64,000 nucleotides of DNA from Carex sylvatica (taxonomy: Eukaryota > Streptophyta > Magnoliopsida > Poales > Cyperaceae), in the NCBI GenBank assembly GCA_964058845.1, contig CAXKVR010000315.1, positions 124,001-188,000 on the forward strand, written 5' to 3'. Every line of letters starts with the position of its first letter. Positions within the stretch are counted from its first letter, which is position 1. This document shows positions 11,323 through 23,028 of this stretch, piece after piece. Below the pieces are notes generated by a model. It was not told the origin of the DNA. It saw only the letters and a list, made by a program, of their open reading frames with translations, and ran no database searches. Both the position numbers and the translations under genes were made by a program.

Positions 11323-12867
11323 TAACACGAATCAGATTTTAGGCACATCATCATCAATTGTGGTTGTCTATTGTGGTTGTCTAGTTATATTATATTTGTA
11401 AAATTTTGGTATTTTTAAATATCTACATATATAACTAAGAACTAAATAAAAGGCTCTATAGAATACTTCGATTGCTGTGAATTCAATTCATCTATTTGTT
11501 CTCAATTTTTAAGGATTAACAAATTAACATCAATGTACGACCAATTTATATACGAATAACTTCACAATGAAAATTGATTGATTGAAATTTTTTGAAGATT
11601 TAATATAAGAACAAAAAGTGGCACTCTAAAGACATGACATTTTGTGATGTTATATCTTTAGTTTTACTTCTTACAACAAAAATATTTATTGCTTTATTTA
11701 TTATGCTACACTGTTGTGTTGGTTCTGTGTTACTTTACTTAATTTTATTTATTGCATTTCAAGTCTTCAATCAACTCGAAATTATTTTGAGACAACATAC
11801 CATTTTTCTGTGAGAATTGACATTATTTTGCTAAGATTTTTTACCTATTAGACCAAATTTTTTAAGTCCTTTTTGTTCTATCTTTTGACCCATGTTAACA
11901 ATGTAGATTACGACTCTGACTGAGTTATCGGTGTGAGCTGGAACAGAGCCCGGTAATGTGGATTTATTTTGCATTCTTCAAGATTGACTTTTGAGGCTAG
12001 CAAGCTTCATTTTAATAGCTAGGCTATGTGGATTTATTAATTGTATACACAATTTGTTAGTTAGGCTAATTTGGTGCAAAAAACAAACATTACTGAACTA
12101 AATTTGTAGCATGTCACAATTTACAAAGGTGCTTGAAACATAATTCATAATAATTTGTATAGAGGAGATTGATTTTTTTAACAAAAATTATGGTCAAGGA
12201 AGGATAAGAAGAAAGGAGGGGAAGAGAGTAAATTGGAGGGAGGGGAATATTTTAATTCAAAATAACATTTTTTTAATAATTTTCAGAAAGGTATTTTGTT
12301 TGAAAATTTTAAAAAATAGAATAATTAATAAAATTTCACCGAAATATCACACGGTAAAAAACACAACCGATCCAACCGATCAGTTAGGAGATGCAAACAA
12401 GACGCCTTCTCTTTCTAATTTTGATTGAGCTGTAGAAGCCGAGTGGGTCCCATCATCCCATGCACGCCACGGTCAAGCCGCGTGATGGTCTTTGTGTCTG
12501 TATATGTGTTTAAATGTGAAACGAATCATCTTTTCCCCTGATTTATACCCACTACACCTTGGACTGTAAAGGTTACGTCACAGGAAAGCTCAAACTTGAT
12601 AACAAAAATCCGAGAAAAAAAAACGAATAAAGGACTGAGAGGAGCTAACCTCAGGAGATATTATATAGCAGGGATCATTACTATTTGAGGAAAAATTAGG
12701 GTCAAATTTGTTGAATGCAGGGATCATTACTATTAATAACAAGTCGAGTCTATTGTATTTTTTTAAATGATTATCGATGTTGTTGAATTAGTTGAAGTCA
12801 ACTTTAATTAATCGTTGAATTGGTGTTTCAGGTGATCCGGGTTTATTTTTTATTAATTAATGGGACA
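11323..12867. other. AT-rich spacer
   Basis: No gene is recognised. A short direct repeat, GCAGGGATCATTACTATT, occurs near 12668 and 12717. Otherwise only AT-rich sequence is seen. Confidence 0.4.
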
Positions 12868-12875
12868 GGTTTGTT

Positions 12876-13320
12876 TAGGGCTGTTCATCGGTTCGGTTCG
12901 GTTCAAATCAAAGTTATAATTCGGTTTCAAAAATAGAACCGAAATATATTAATTTTTAGAATTCGGTTCAAATAAAAATATATATTTTTATTTATTTAAA
13001 ACAATTGATTTATAATAAACCGGGGTATTAAGAAATAAACTGAAATATTTAGAAATAAACCGAAGTATTTAAAATAATTGATTAAGAAATAAATCATAGC
13101 ATTAAGAAATAAACCGGGGCAGTCTAGACCAAATTCATAATATATAAAAGTTCGGTCGGTTCGGTTATTTCGGTTTTGAAACTTTTCAAATCGAACTGAA
13201 ATTATAATTCGATTTTACAAAGTAAACCGAACTGAATCAAACCAAACCATTAAACTGAAAAAAATGATCCATTTAGTCCAAACTAATTCGGTTCGGTTCA
13301 AAACCGACTAAACCGGAACA
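12876..13320. mobile_element. hAT-like element rich in CGGTTCGGTT
   Basis: A 445 bp element starting TAGGGCTGTTCATCGGTTCG and ending AAACCGGAACA. Imperfect 8 bp flanking repeats are GGTTTGTT (12868-12875) and GGTGTGTT (13321-13328). The ends carry repeated TTCGGTT and AACCGAA motifs on opposite strands. The right terminus lacks the outermost TAGGGC, so it may be slightly truncated. Its right 260 bp recur at 48261-48530. Confidence 0.55.
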
Positions 13321-14259
13321 GGTGTGTTGGATCGTCAGTGGCATTGTTGCAGCAGAAAGCATGAAGAATCAAAATTATTAAGTACTTTACATGAAAGAAA
13401 CAAGAGCCAGAAAAGCATCCAAAAAAGGTCTTCGCTTTTAACTGAAAAGATCGATGGTTTGTATAGTTATACTTGTACGGTCATACCTGTTCTTCTTCCG
13501 AAGAAATTCAAATTTGTGCAATTTTGCGGTAATAACTGGTAATTTTAGACTTGCAAAATACATTCGGTATGTAAACATAAGCTTTAAAATTATTATATTT
13601 AATTGTACTTTAGACTTGTAATTAAGTATGTATATTTCTTTTCTTAATTTTGAGTTTACGGGGCTAATTGACACGCTATTATTCCCTACCTTCATAGATT
13701 AGAATAGAAGGTGCTTTTGTGTCACTGTAATTTCAAAAAAAAAAAAAAAAACTAAAAATATACTTGTTATACAAAAATAATGGGGGATTTCATTTATACC
13801 CCTAAAAAACAAGCAAATTACTTATTTATTCTCTAAAATTCTTAATATCATATTTACCCTCTAAATTAAAAACTCACAAATTTATCAATTTTATTGTCTT
13901 TTCTATTAAAACTCATTTGAAATTTATGAATATCTTTTTCATCCTTAATTAAAAATATTAAAAACTAGTAGCATGTTTCATAAAAATGACAGTCTTCAAA
14001 TTGGCCGATTTTGAAGGTAAATGAGTCATTTGTTTACTTTTGACACTTACACAATCAAATGGCACCGTGTAAGCATCGGAAGTAGAGAAATGACCAATTT
14101 GTCCTCATAAATCTTCCAATTAGAAGATGGCATTTTTCTAAAACATGCTACATTTTTCTAATAGTAAAATGAGTACTTCATAAATTTAAAATGAGTTTTA
14201 ATAGAAAAGACATTGAAATGGATAAATTTGTAAGTTTTAGAAGTTTGGAAGGGTAAATA

Positions 14260-14489
14260 TAACAGAAAAGAAAATGAGAAGTTGATTTGAAATGATTCTT
14301 TCTTATTGATTCAGATGTTTACATCGGTGTGTATTTATAGCCTTCTATACATGTAACTATAATCGACTAACTATGGTAAAATGTAACTTGACTATGGTAA
14401 AGAGATTGTTATAACAGAAAAGATGCTTCTAGGTCTTGGAATCATCAGCAGTTGTGCTTGCACTGGATACCTCCATTACTTCGCTAATA
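14260..14489 (-). repeat. 3' LTR of the copia element
   Basis: A 230 bp repeat, the sense-strand 3' LTR. It matches 18792-19019 at about 95%. Plus-strand limits are TAACAGAAAAG and TTCGCTAATA. Confidence 0.9.
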
Positions 14490-14499
14490 CCACCCCTCT
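14490..14499 (-). other. Polypurine tract of the copia element
   Basis: Read on the minus strand, AGAGGGGTGG directly precedes the 3' LTR. This is the expected position for the primer of plus-strand DNA synthesis. Confidence 0.75.
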
Positions 14500-17400
14500 G
14501 TCACCTGAAGCTTGGTGAGGAAAAACTGAAAACGATTAGTAGGCAGAGGTTTGGTCATAGAGTCGCCCAGCTGATCCTGTGAGCACAAAAACTGAACTAA
14601 GAGCTCTTTAGCAACAATCTTCTCTCGCACAAAGTGGAAGTCAATTTCGACATGTTTGGTGTGCGAGTGAAACATTGGGTTGGAAGCAAGAAAGGTTGCG
14701 CAAATATTGTCGCATCACAGTGTAGGAGGAGCAGCTAAAGGCACACGTAATTCGGTTAGAAGATATTAAAGCCAAAGTAACTCCGCACAAGTTAGGGCAA
14801 GACTCCTGTACTCAGCCTCAGTGCTTGAACGTGACACTGTAGGCTGTTTCTTAGCACTCCAAGAGACCAAGTTGTTGCCGAACGGCAGTCAACAATCGAA
14901 CCAGCCCAATCGGCGTCACTGTATGCATCAATAGTCAGAGAGCGAGATGACTGAAATGACAAACCATGAGAAAGAGTACCTCGAAGATAGCGAAGAATGC
15001 GCTTGGTAGCTGCCTAATGAGCAATGGTCGGTTGGTGCATGAATTTAGATACTTTATTGATAGCGAAAGAAATGTCTGGTATCGTAATAGTAGCATAATG
15101 TAATGCATCGACTACACTGCGATACAAATGAGGGTCTATGAAGAAATGGCTGTCCAATTTAGAAAGATGAGGAGAAGTAGCCATGGTAGTGTTTAATGGC
15201 TTGCAAGATTACATGTTAGAGCGAGTAAGAAGATCAGAGATGTACTTTTTCTGAGAGAGATGCAGTCCAGTAGAGGTTATAGATACTTGTACCCCCAAAA
15301 AATAATGCAAAGGATCCAAATTTTTTATGGCAAAGCGCTGCTGAAGAAAGCTAAGACAGGAAGTTAGAAAATCTGAATTACTGCCAGTAAGAAGAATATC
15401 ATCAACATACACTAAGAGAATTATGGTTTGGCCTTGAGAGTGATGCACAAATAGCGAAGGATCATAGCTCAAAGCGAGAAAGCCGAACTCAATCATGGCT
15501 GATTGCAATTTGTGAAACCAAGCTCTCGAGGACTGTTTCAGTCCAAATAGTGATTTGGAGAGTAAGCACACGTGATTAGGTCGAGAAGAATCGACAAATC
15601 CAGGAGGTTGGCCTATATACACTGTCTCAGAAAGATCACCGTGCAAGAATGCATTTTGTACATCCAATTGGTGAATCAGCCATTGAAAAGAGACAGCAAG
15701 TGAGAGAATTACCCTGATAGAAGTTGACCGAACCACAGGACTGAAGGTATCGAGAAAGTCCACGCCTTCAATTTAATGGAATCCCTTCACAACAAGGCGA
15801 GCTTTATGACGCTCGATGGAACCATATGATCGGCACTTCAATTTGAATACCCATTTACACCCGATAATGTGCTGATAAATGGGAGGTTCGACAATTGTCC
15901 AGGTGTTATTTCTGGCCAATGCATCAATTTCAATAGCCATGGCTTGCTGCCATTAAGGAACTGAGTTTGCTGCAAAGAAAGAGGTAGGCTCGGAATCCAA
16001 TGATGCCAGGTAGGCAACATGATCAGGAAATTGACGGAGCCATCTGGTCTGATCTTTGGTGCAAGTCACCATAGGATGAGTAGAGGTAGTCGGCTGCGCA
16101 TGTGAAGGAGAAGGGGTTGGTATGTCAGGAGTAAGAGGAGGGGAAAAAGATAGTGGTTCGGGTCTGGGAGAGGAGTTATTAGGTTGAGGCGGATCGGATC
16201 TGGGAGATGAGGTATTAAGTTGAGGCAGATCGGGTTTGTAAGTAGTAATGAAAAGGGTTTGGCCTGTTGGAAGAAGTGGGCCGAGAGGAGAAGTAGAGGA
16301 AGTGGGCTGAAAAGAGGGAGTAGGTTTGGTGGGATAAGAGGAAATGAAATTGGGCTGTGCATTATTTCTATTTGCAGTAGAAAAAGAGAGAGGTCCAGCA
16401 AAAAGTGAAGGAAGCCCAACAGGAGAAGCATTTGCTTCTGTGGAGGCAGAAAGCTGGGAAGCTGGTGTCGGCACCAAGTTAGAGTCAGAGAGCTGTTGAA
16501 ATGAGAAACTTTTCTCATCAAAAATAACATTTCTAGAAATAAAAATCTTGTTAGATGGTAAATGTAAACAACGATAACCCTTATGAGAAGTGGCATATCC
16601 AATGAAGACACACGGTAAGGTCCGGGGTTGAAGTTTATGTTCATTATAGGGACAAGTTAGAGGAAAACATAAATACCCAAGAACCCGAAGAAACGTGTAG
16701 TTGGGGGAAGCTTGAAAAAGAGAGGTGTATGACACAATAGCATTGTGAGAAGGGAGATGATTTATTGTAAAAATAATACTTGAGAAAATATCATCCCAAT
16801 AAATCGTAGGGATAAAAGCATGGTTCATCGAGGAAATTGCAAGCTCGACAATGTGTCGATGCTTACATTTGGATACCCCATTCTATTGTGGGGTATAAGG
16901 ACATGTTGTTTGGGGAACTAGATGAGGAAAGCGAGTGAGAATGGATTTATGTTCGCTATCATCGTCGATACACAAAGTTTTAATGGTGGTAGACAAGAGG
17001 TTCTTAACTTGTGCTTTAAATCGAGTAAAAATAGATAGAACTTCGCATTTGGTAGCCATGAAATAAATCCAAGTAAATTTGGTAAAATCATCAACAAATA
17101 CAATATAATGGCGATAGCCATTCCATGAAGTAACCGGAGAAGGACCGCAAACATCCGAATAAACTAACTCCAAAGGAGATGTACTAGTAGAAGAAGAGTT
17201 AAGAAAGGGTAATTGATGTGCCTTAGCCATACATCATGAATGACAAAGAGGTAATTTATTTGACAAATAAGGTAATTGTTTTGAGTTTAAAAGATGTAAA
17301 GTAGTAGCATGATTGGTATGGTAGAACCTAGCATGCCACACATTAGCAGGAACACAGATGCCAACCAAAGCAAGAGCAGGAGATGTAGATGGCAAAGGAA

Positions 17401-17731
17401 GATAGAAGAGTCCTTTATTACATGGAACCCGTAGAAGGGTAGCCAAAGTGCGGAGGTCCTTTATAATGCACAAAGAAGATGAGAACTCCATTAGTAAGTG
17501 GAGATTATCCAAGATAAGTCTAGACAAACTTAATAAATTCTTTGTAAATTTTGGAACATGAATAATATCTTTCAACAGAACCAAAGTAGAAGAGAGAAAG
17601 ATAGATGATGAACCAATATTTTGTATCTCTAGATCGGCACCATTACCGATCTGTAGAACATCAGCTCCATCATAGTTGTAAAAGGATGACAAGTTATTTA
17701 TATCATTTGTAACATGATTAGTAGCACCCAA
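14500..17731 (-). pseudogene. copia pol remnant: protease, integrase, RT, RNase H
   Basis: Reading from high to low coordinates there are five blocks. A protease-like start near 17731 has D-L-G-A in place of the usual D-S-G-A active-site motif, preceded by a stop. A GAG-pre-integrase block lies near 17234-17350. The integrase core (16883-17230) has a VYSDVCGP motif and FVDDF, followed by its C-terminal part (to about 16500). The reverse transcriptase (15209-15763) has LDVQNAFLHG and YVDD. An RNase H end (14500-14675) has HTKHVEIDFHFV. The blocks lie in different frames and are separated by stops. The Ser-to-Leu change alone would be expected to inactivate the protease. Confidence 0.85.
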
Positions 17732-18775
17732 GTCAAGAATCTACTCAGATGTAGACCCGACAACATGAGAGGGCTGAGCAATGTAAGCTTGAGGTGTAGA
17801 GACAGAGTCGGACGGGATGGGATGAGGATAGGCCGGATTTGGGTCATACCGGTACCAACAAAATCAGGCTACATGACCAATTTTGGTACAGACCTGACAA
17901 GTCGGTTTAGTACTGGTAGCTTGTTGAGGCCGAGACCCTCTAGGTTGGTTCGGTCTAGGCCCTCTAGGCTGAGGCTGACCGGGTACAATAGGATAGGTCG
18001 ACCTAGGACCTGGAGTCGGTAAGATAGCCCTGGTTTGGTCAAAGTAAGGCCGATTCTGGTTCTACTTGTTGTTACCGGGTTGTGGATACCGGGCATAAAG
18101 AGCCGAGGGATTAGAAAGCTGAGAAGGAGATACCTGAGGGAGCATATTCTGATTGAGAAGAAGATTCTTGTGATTGAACAACATACTTTGAAACTCAGCA
18201 AAAGAGATCAAATCATTGCGAGTAGTAATTACCACTATGAAGGAGTTGAGGTCGAGTCCAAGCCCATTTAAGGTTGCCATCACGGGTTCTTCATCTGAAA
18301 CAGGGGAGCTGATAAAGGACAGTTCATCGGAGATCTTCCTCATCCGATTAAGGTATTATTTGCAGGAAGATGCTTCCTTCGTAGCTGTTTATAGCTGACG
18401 ATTCAGATCTGAGAGTCATGCTCGAGATAAGGCTGAAAACGTCTGTTGAATGGCTGACCATAGCTCAAATGTTGAGCCGCATGACACTATCTGACCTTGT
18501 AAAGTATCTGTCAGTGAGGATCGAAGCCATCCCAATATGAACTGGTCTTGGCAATTCCAATGCTCTCGATCAGTAGCCGTAGCAGCTGTCGGAGGTGATG
18601 GAGATGAGATGTGCTTGGTGAGGTTATACCCATTGATGAGAGGTAGAACCTGCGCCTTCCAGGTGAGGTAATTGATTTTAGTTAGTTTGGGAGAGATAGA
18701 GTTGTTGAGATACACAATTGGATCTATTGTAGCTGGAGAAGGAGGAGGAAGAGGTGGAATTTCGGTACTAGCCAT
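17732..18775 (-). pseudogene. copia gag remnant
   Basis: The frame begins with ATG at 18775, close to the primer-binding site. Its first 119 residues are typical copia gag: a Pro-rich start, then NYLTWKAQVLPLI and LGWLRSSL. The frame then breaks, and later gag pieces appear in other frames (18062-18343). A CX2CX4HX4C zinc knuckle is visible near 17860-17895 (C-QV-C then GH), with a TGA stop inside it. Confidence 0.8.
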
Positions 18776-18779
18776 TGAG

Positions 18780-18791
18780 GCTCTGATACCA
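18780..18791 (-). other. Primer-binding site of the copia element
   Basis: On the minus strand this reads TGGTATCAGAGC and directly abuts the 5' LTR. It is the standard copia site complementary to the 3' end of initiator tRNA-Met. It fixes the element's orientation and the inner LTR edge. Confidence 0.93.
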
Positions 18792-19019
18792 TAACAGAAA
18801 AGGGAAGAAGAAGTTGATTTGAAATAATTCTTTCTTATTGATTCAGATGTTTACATCGGTGTGTATTTATAGCCTTCTATACATGTAACTATAATCGACT
18901 AACTATGGTAAAATATAATTTGACTATGGTAAATAGATTGTTATAACAGAAAGGATGCTTCTAGGTCTTGGAACCATCAGCAGTTGCTTGCACTGGATAC
19001 CTCTATTATTTCGCTAATA
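18792..19019 (-). repeat. 5' LTR of the copia element
   Basis: A 228 bp repeat, the sense-strand 5' LTR. It is bounded inside by the primer-binding site and outside by the AAATA target repeat. Confidence 0.9.
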
Positions 19020-19858
19020 AAATATGATATTATGAATTTAGAGAGGTAAATACGTAAATTCCAAGTTTTTGAGGGATATACATGAAGTTTCTCTAAAAAT
19101 AATTATCAAATAATCAGAGGCGGAACTAAAAAAGTTAAATAGGAGGTTAAAATTTGAATGCATAGTTAGTGATTGAACTCTCAATTTTTCACAATAATAA
19201 ATTATAACTCTAACCACTAGACTACGCATTTGATAACTTCTAAGGATGACTGAACTATCTAACACTTAAAAAAAATCAATTAAAATTTTAATATATAATT
19301 TAAAATTTTGAAATCATTGAATTTTTTTAGCGCCTTTGAACTATACATTGATTCGCCACAGCAGATATGTTCATTCTAAAAACACAGTACAATTTAAATA
19401 GTAATTTTTTATTAATAAAAAGGAATATTCAAATTCATTTATCGAAATGTCACGCAAACCAATGCTTTGCATTAATGGCAGAACTGAATTTTCCTTCGCT
19501 CGAGTTAGAACTTAAAATTCTACAGTAAATGTCAGCTTATGGTAAAAATCATGATCTTTCCGTAGTACATAAACGAAACTGCACAAGAACATCATGTTGA
19601 CCATTATATCAATATTTTTCTACTTGCACTACCAACTTTCGAATATTCTCAGGTTAGCATCCACCGACCTCCACGCATCCTGTACTCGCATTTTCTTAAA
19701 ATAATGCTTAAATATTTGTGATTTACAAATTAATTAATTACCTCATAATCATATCCTGTCATCCAAGACTCTGAGTAATTAAATTAGCATGCATTTTATC
19801 TGGCATTGAGATTATATATTTCAAATATACATGAGAGAAAAAAGAAGTCGATCTAGCA

Positions 19859-20582
19859 ATAGGGGTGTAAACGGAGCAGATTCAGAGCGGATAATGCTAA
19901 TACTATATTAGTATCCGTTTTTCAATGAGCGGATACGGATATGACTAATAAACGGATATCAAAATTGAAAATTATATCCGCCTTAAATGGATACGGATAC
20001 GAAACGGATAATCAACGGGTACGGATTCGAATACATATACAAAACGAATAATTGTTGGATAATTGAGTTATCCGGTTTAAGATACAAAAAATGACTTGTT
20101 GTTGTCTTGAAATAATGACTAAAACTAATTTAGCAAAGACTAAAAATATACTACATTCACGGATTAAAGTTTTGAATGAAAAATAATGAAGAATGAAGAA
20201 ATGAAAGTAAAAAAGAAAGAAAATTGCGTTATTGTAGCATCATCACCAGCAAAAAAAAAAAAGATTAAATTGAAAACCATATTATCATTTATACCACAAC
20301 CAAGACTGAAATGAATTTGGGATAATATATAACAACTTCTATCCGGAGCAGTAAAATTCAAACTAGTTGGGAGTAATTTCGGATCCGGATAATTGCAGAT
20401 ACAGATAGGGATATTCACATTCATGAAATTATCCGTATCCGTATCTGTCATGTTTTCACCATATGCAAAAAAAAAATCCGTATTTGTATCCATAATTATC
20501 TATATCCATTTAATCCAGATACGAATAATCTCTTGATACGGAGCGAATATAGAGCGAATTATCTGTACCCGTTTACAACCCT
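19859..20582. mobile_element. Non-autonomous hAT element rich in ATCCGTATCC
   Basis: A 724 bp element with ends AGGGGTGTAAACGG and CCGTTTACAACCCT, flanked by the perfect 8 bp repeat ATCTAGCA (19851-19858, 20583-20590). Both ends carry many GGATACGGATA and ATCCGTATCC motifs, the subterminal-repeat pattern of hAT elements. A smaller relative is at 48678-48974. The 109-residue frame at 20164-20493 comes from these repeats and is not a gene. Confidence 0.75.
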
Positions 20583-20677
20583 ATCTAGCATTCATTTGTT
20601 TTATTTAAATTCTAACAATGTACAATTCTTGATACCATTACACATAACAGTGAGTCAGTAACTGCAAATTAATTTCA

Positions 20678-21313
20678 CTAAAATGGCTGAAATTGACAAT
20701 CATCTAGTGTCATCAGATCTTGCAATCCATCCCATATCTCTGTCACCTCCTTATCCCACAGCCCCTGTGGACCCAACTCGTCAGTTGACACCGGCGAGGT
20801 CGACTCATCCTCAGCTGGCATCTGCTCTGGAAATGGAAAGTTGAGCTTCGCACGCGGCCCACGAAACTCAATCGCTGCACGGTCGTATGCTCGTGCCGCT
20901 TCCTCAGCAGTTTCGAATGTACCGAGCCATTTGCGTACCGCTCGGTGCGGGTCCCGTATCTCAGCAGCCCATTTACCCCATGGCCTCTGTCTGACACCTC
21001 TGTACTTGTTCTTGTTATTTTTTCTCTTTACTTTCTTCCCATTGTCACTGTTTGATGCCTGAGTTGTTGTCTCAGTTCCAGTTGTACCAGTAAAGAAGTT
21101 ACAACCGAGGCAACCGGCAATGCCGCAAGATGGACATGTTTGGGTAAAATTGGGAAGCTCAGTTGGTACAGTAGTGTTGCCGAGAACTACTTGCGTGAGA
21201 GTATGAACTATGATCATGTTCTCTTGCTCCTTGGTTATTGATCTACCATTGGAGATTGATGGTGCGAATTGAAACTTGGGTTGCATGAAATGGGGTTCTT
21301 GTCTTGCTACCAT
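20678..21313 (-). CDS. AP2/ERF transcription factor, group X (ABR1/RAP2.6-like)
   Basis: An intronless frame of 211 residues from the ATG at 21313. The frame stays open upstream to 21484, but a TATA box at 21370-21377 places the transcript start near 21340, so the ATG at 21313 is preferred; 21346 is an alternative. One AP2/ERF domain covers about residues 103-161, with [19 protein letters not shown] and [16 protein letters not shown], the signature of ERF factors that bind GCC-box DNA. Before it lie a conserved stretch at 30-45 (LTQVVLG) and a CX2CX4CX2C cluster (Cys60, 63, 68, 71), which I associate with group X ERFs. A basic KKVKRKNNK run at 93-101 may be a nuclear signal. The C-terminus is acidic and could activate transcription. 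The group call rests on memory of motifs. Confidence 0.88.
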   Translation of the reverse strand: MVARQEPHFMQPKFQFAPSISNGRSITKEQENMIIVHTLTQVVLGNTTVPTELPNFTQTCPSCGIAGCLGCNFFTGTTGTETTTQASNSDNGKKVKRKNNKNKYRGVRQRPWGKWAAEIRDPHRAVRKWLGTFETAEEAARAYDRAAIEFRGPRAKLNFPFPEQMPAEDESTSPVSTDELGPQGLWDKEVTEIWDGLQDLMTLDDCQFQPF

Positions 21314-21369
21314 GGTGAATTTCAATGGAAGCTGGTGGATTTGCATGGATAGGAGGAGACATGGCGTAG

Positions 21370-21377
21370 TATATATA
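21370..21377 (-). promoter_or_regulatory. Putative TATA box of the ERF gene
   Basis: TATATATA on the minus strand, about 57 bp before the preferred ATG at 21313. It argues against using the far upstream in-frame ATG at 21484. Confidence 0.55.
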
Positions 21378-22161
21378 CTAGGGCACAAAAACAGACACGG
21401 GTTGTACACTTTTCGGATAAAATTAAGGTATTTCAGCACGAGATTTGGTTTAATTTGTAATTTAATTTGGTCCGGATTGAACACGTTTTGCGCGTGCTGA
21501 AATAAATTATAAACGATGTTAGAAAAGGGAGAACAGAGAACTTGTGCACACCAGTTTGTTATTAGCTGGAGATCTCTGATGCGGTGAGCCGGTGATTCCT
21601 CTGATTGATGCCGACTTCTTCTGATATTGAAAATTAAAAGGAACCCTCCAGATTATCTGTGGCTAAATTAATAAGTTAAATCGTGTCCCTAATGTCTGTG
21701 GTTTCTGTTTCGAATTAAATTTTCTACTCCCACAAAATTTGATGTTAATTTATATTTTCACGATTTTCAAAGGAAAGGTAAAGTGTAACATTTTTGGGTT
21801 GTTTAATATTACATCATGAAATAAATTTTTATCAGAAATTTCAACACAAATTAACTATTGAAAGAAACTTGTTATCCAGAACAACCATGCATTATTGACT
21901 GGGTAGTAAAAAGAATGAAAAAAATCAGAAGACAGACGTCAGACGATCGTCACACAGATCTGATAGATCTGTAGAGCCACAGAAAATCCGGATTTTGTTT
22001 CGGTGGATGTACTTTGGGCCAAGTGGGCTTTTTCTTTTCTTTTCTTTTCCTCTCATAGAAAATGGAGATTGTGACTTGTCTATAATTTTTTTCTTTGTTT
22101 TATTTTGAAGTCAAGTGGAGCGCTGCTGAGCAGGTTGTTTACTAATTTGCTTGTAAAAAAT

Positions 22162-22373
22162 GAGATAGGAGTAGGTGCGATGCCCATTGGACGTACTTTT
22201 AGGTTCGATGGGCTCTCCCACCGTACGATCAGCATTAAGATAAGTGCGCACGGAAATTGATAAAAACTCGCACGGATTTTAATACGAAGTGCACCAATCT
22301 TGATGTAATTGGATGGTCACAATACCCATCGAATCAAAGTAGGTTCAATGGACATCGTACCTACTCCGGCCTA
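22162..22373. mobile_element. 212 bp Mutator-type MITE, copy 1
   Basis: A 212 bp element flanked by the perfect 9 bp repeat GTAAAAAAT (22153-22161, 22374-22382). Inverted ends of about 35 bp carry GGAGTAGGTGCGATGCCCAT at the left and CCTACTCC at the right. Other copies are at 37424-37635 (opposite orientation) and 62300-62510. No coding capacity. Confidence 0.8.
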
Positions 22374-22447
22374 GTAAAAAATAGTAAGATTTTATTGTCC
22401 CTGCTGGTAGGACCTAGTAAGTCCAACCAACCTTGCCTGTTTTAACG

Positions 22448-22636
22448 GGAAATAAATCTGCTACGATCCTAAAAGGAATTGTAGGTCCTACGATTCCAAA
22501 TCCAATCTTTTATTTATTTTGAGATTCGTGCATAAAAACAATTTTTATAGAGATTCGTAATACTTAAAAAAATGAAAGGTAGGATTTGAAATTGTAGGAC
22601 CCTACAATCCCTTAGGATCGTAGCAGATTTATTTCC
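22448..22636. mobile_element. Mutator-type MITE, GGAAA-ended family
   Basis: A 189 bp element with nearly perfect 25 bp inverted ends (GGAAATAAATCTGCTACGAT and its complement), flanked by the perfect 9 bp repeat GTTTTAACG (22439-22447, 22637-22645). It is related to 1845-2102 and to the diverged copy near 29935-30113. Confidence 0.85.
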
Positions 22637-22925
22637 GTTTTAACGAGAAGCAAATCTGAGAGGATAATGTGGGGACCGCTAGTAAGAGAGGTAATAAGTC
22701 GGCATTGACCCTATTACAACAAATCATTATTATACAAATGTTCAAAGATGAGGATCAAGTAGCCCTGTAACCCCTGTTGTATTAGAAATAACTCAAAATC
22801 AGATCCTAAAAGTTCGTGCGCACAAGTTATATGGGTTAAGTTGTATTATAATGGGTCTTACTGTCAATCACTTGGAGCAAAATTGCTGTGATTCACCAAC
22901 TATTTAAATAATGACATCTATCATC

Positions 22926-22962
22926 TATCATCTATCATCATCATCATCATCATCATCATCAG
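22926..22962. repeat. ATC microsatellite
   Basis: About ten ATC/CATC units in a row, following two longer CTATCAT units. Confidence 0.85.
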
Positions 22963-23028
22963 CACTACTAATATCACGTTGAATTTTTTGGCATCCAAAC
23001 ACCAATATGTCCAGAGAGGATCTGAGCC

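Larger units (their letters stand above)
14260..19019 (-). mobile_element. Decayed Ty1-copia LTR retrotransposon
   Basis: A 4760 bp element with direct LTRs at 14260-14489 and 18792-19019 and the 5 bp target repeat AAATA on both sides (14255-14259, 19020-19024). Sense is the minus strand. The order of coding remnants is gag, zinc knuckle, protease, integrase, reverse transcriptase, RNase H, which is the copia order. I counted about 12 substitutions and one 2 bp indel between the LTRs, roughly 95% identity. The LTRs start TATTAG and end CTGTTA in sense orientation, a TA...TA terminus rather than TG...CA. Stops and frameshifts break the coding region, so it cannot be autonomous. Confidence 0.93.
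13782..19094. mobile_element. Mutator-type foldback element interrupted by a copia retrotransposon
   Basis: Perfect 9 bp direct repeats AAAAATAAT flank this span (13773-13781 and 19095-19103). The outer ends are inverted copies: GGGGGATTTCATTTATACCC at the left, and RC AGAGAAACTTCATGTATATC at the right. Removing the nested copia and one copy of its target duplication leaves about 548 bp, most of which folds back on itself. A relative lies at 4300-4950. Nine-bp duplications point to the Mutator superfamily. Confidence 0.7.

Noticed and set aside
20164..20493. 109-residue minus-strand frame
   Set aside because: Encoded by ATCCGTATCC-type subterminal repeats of a hAT element.
21314..21484. Longer ERF start at 21484
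   Set aside because: The TATA box at 21370-21377 lies downstream of it, and the extra residues do not resemble ERF N-termini.
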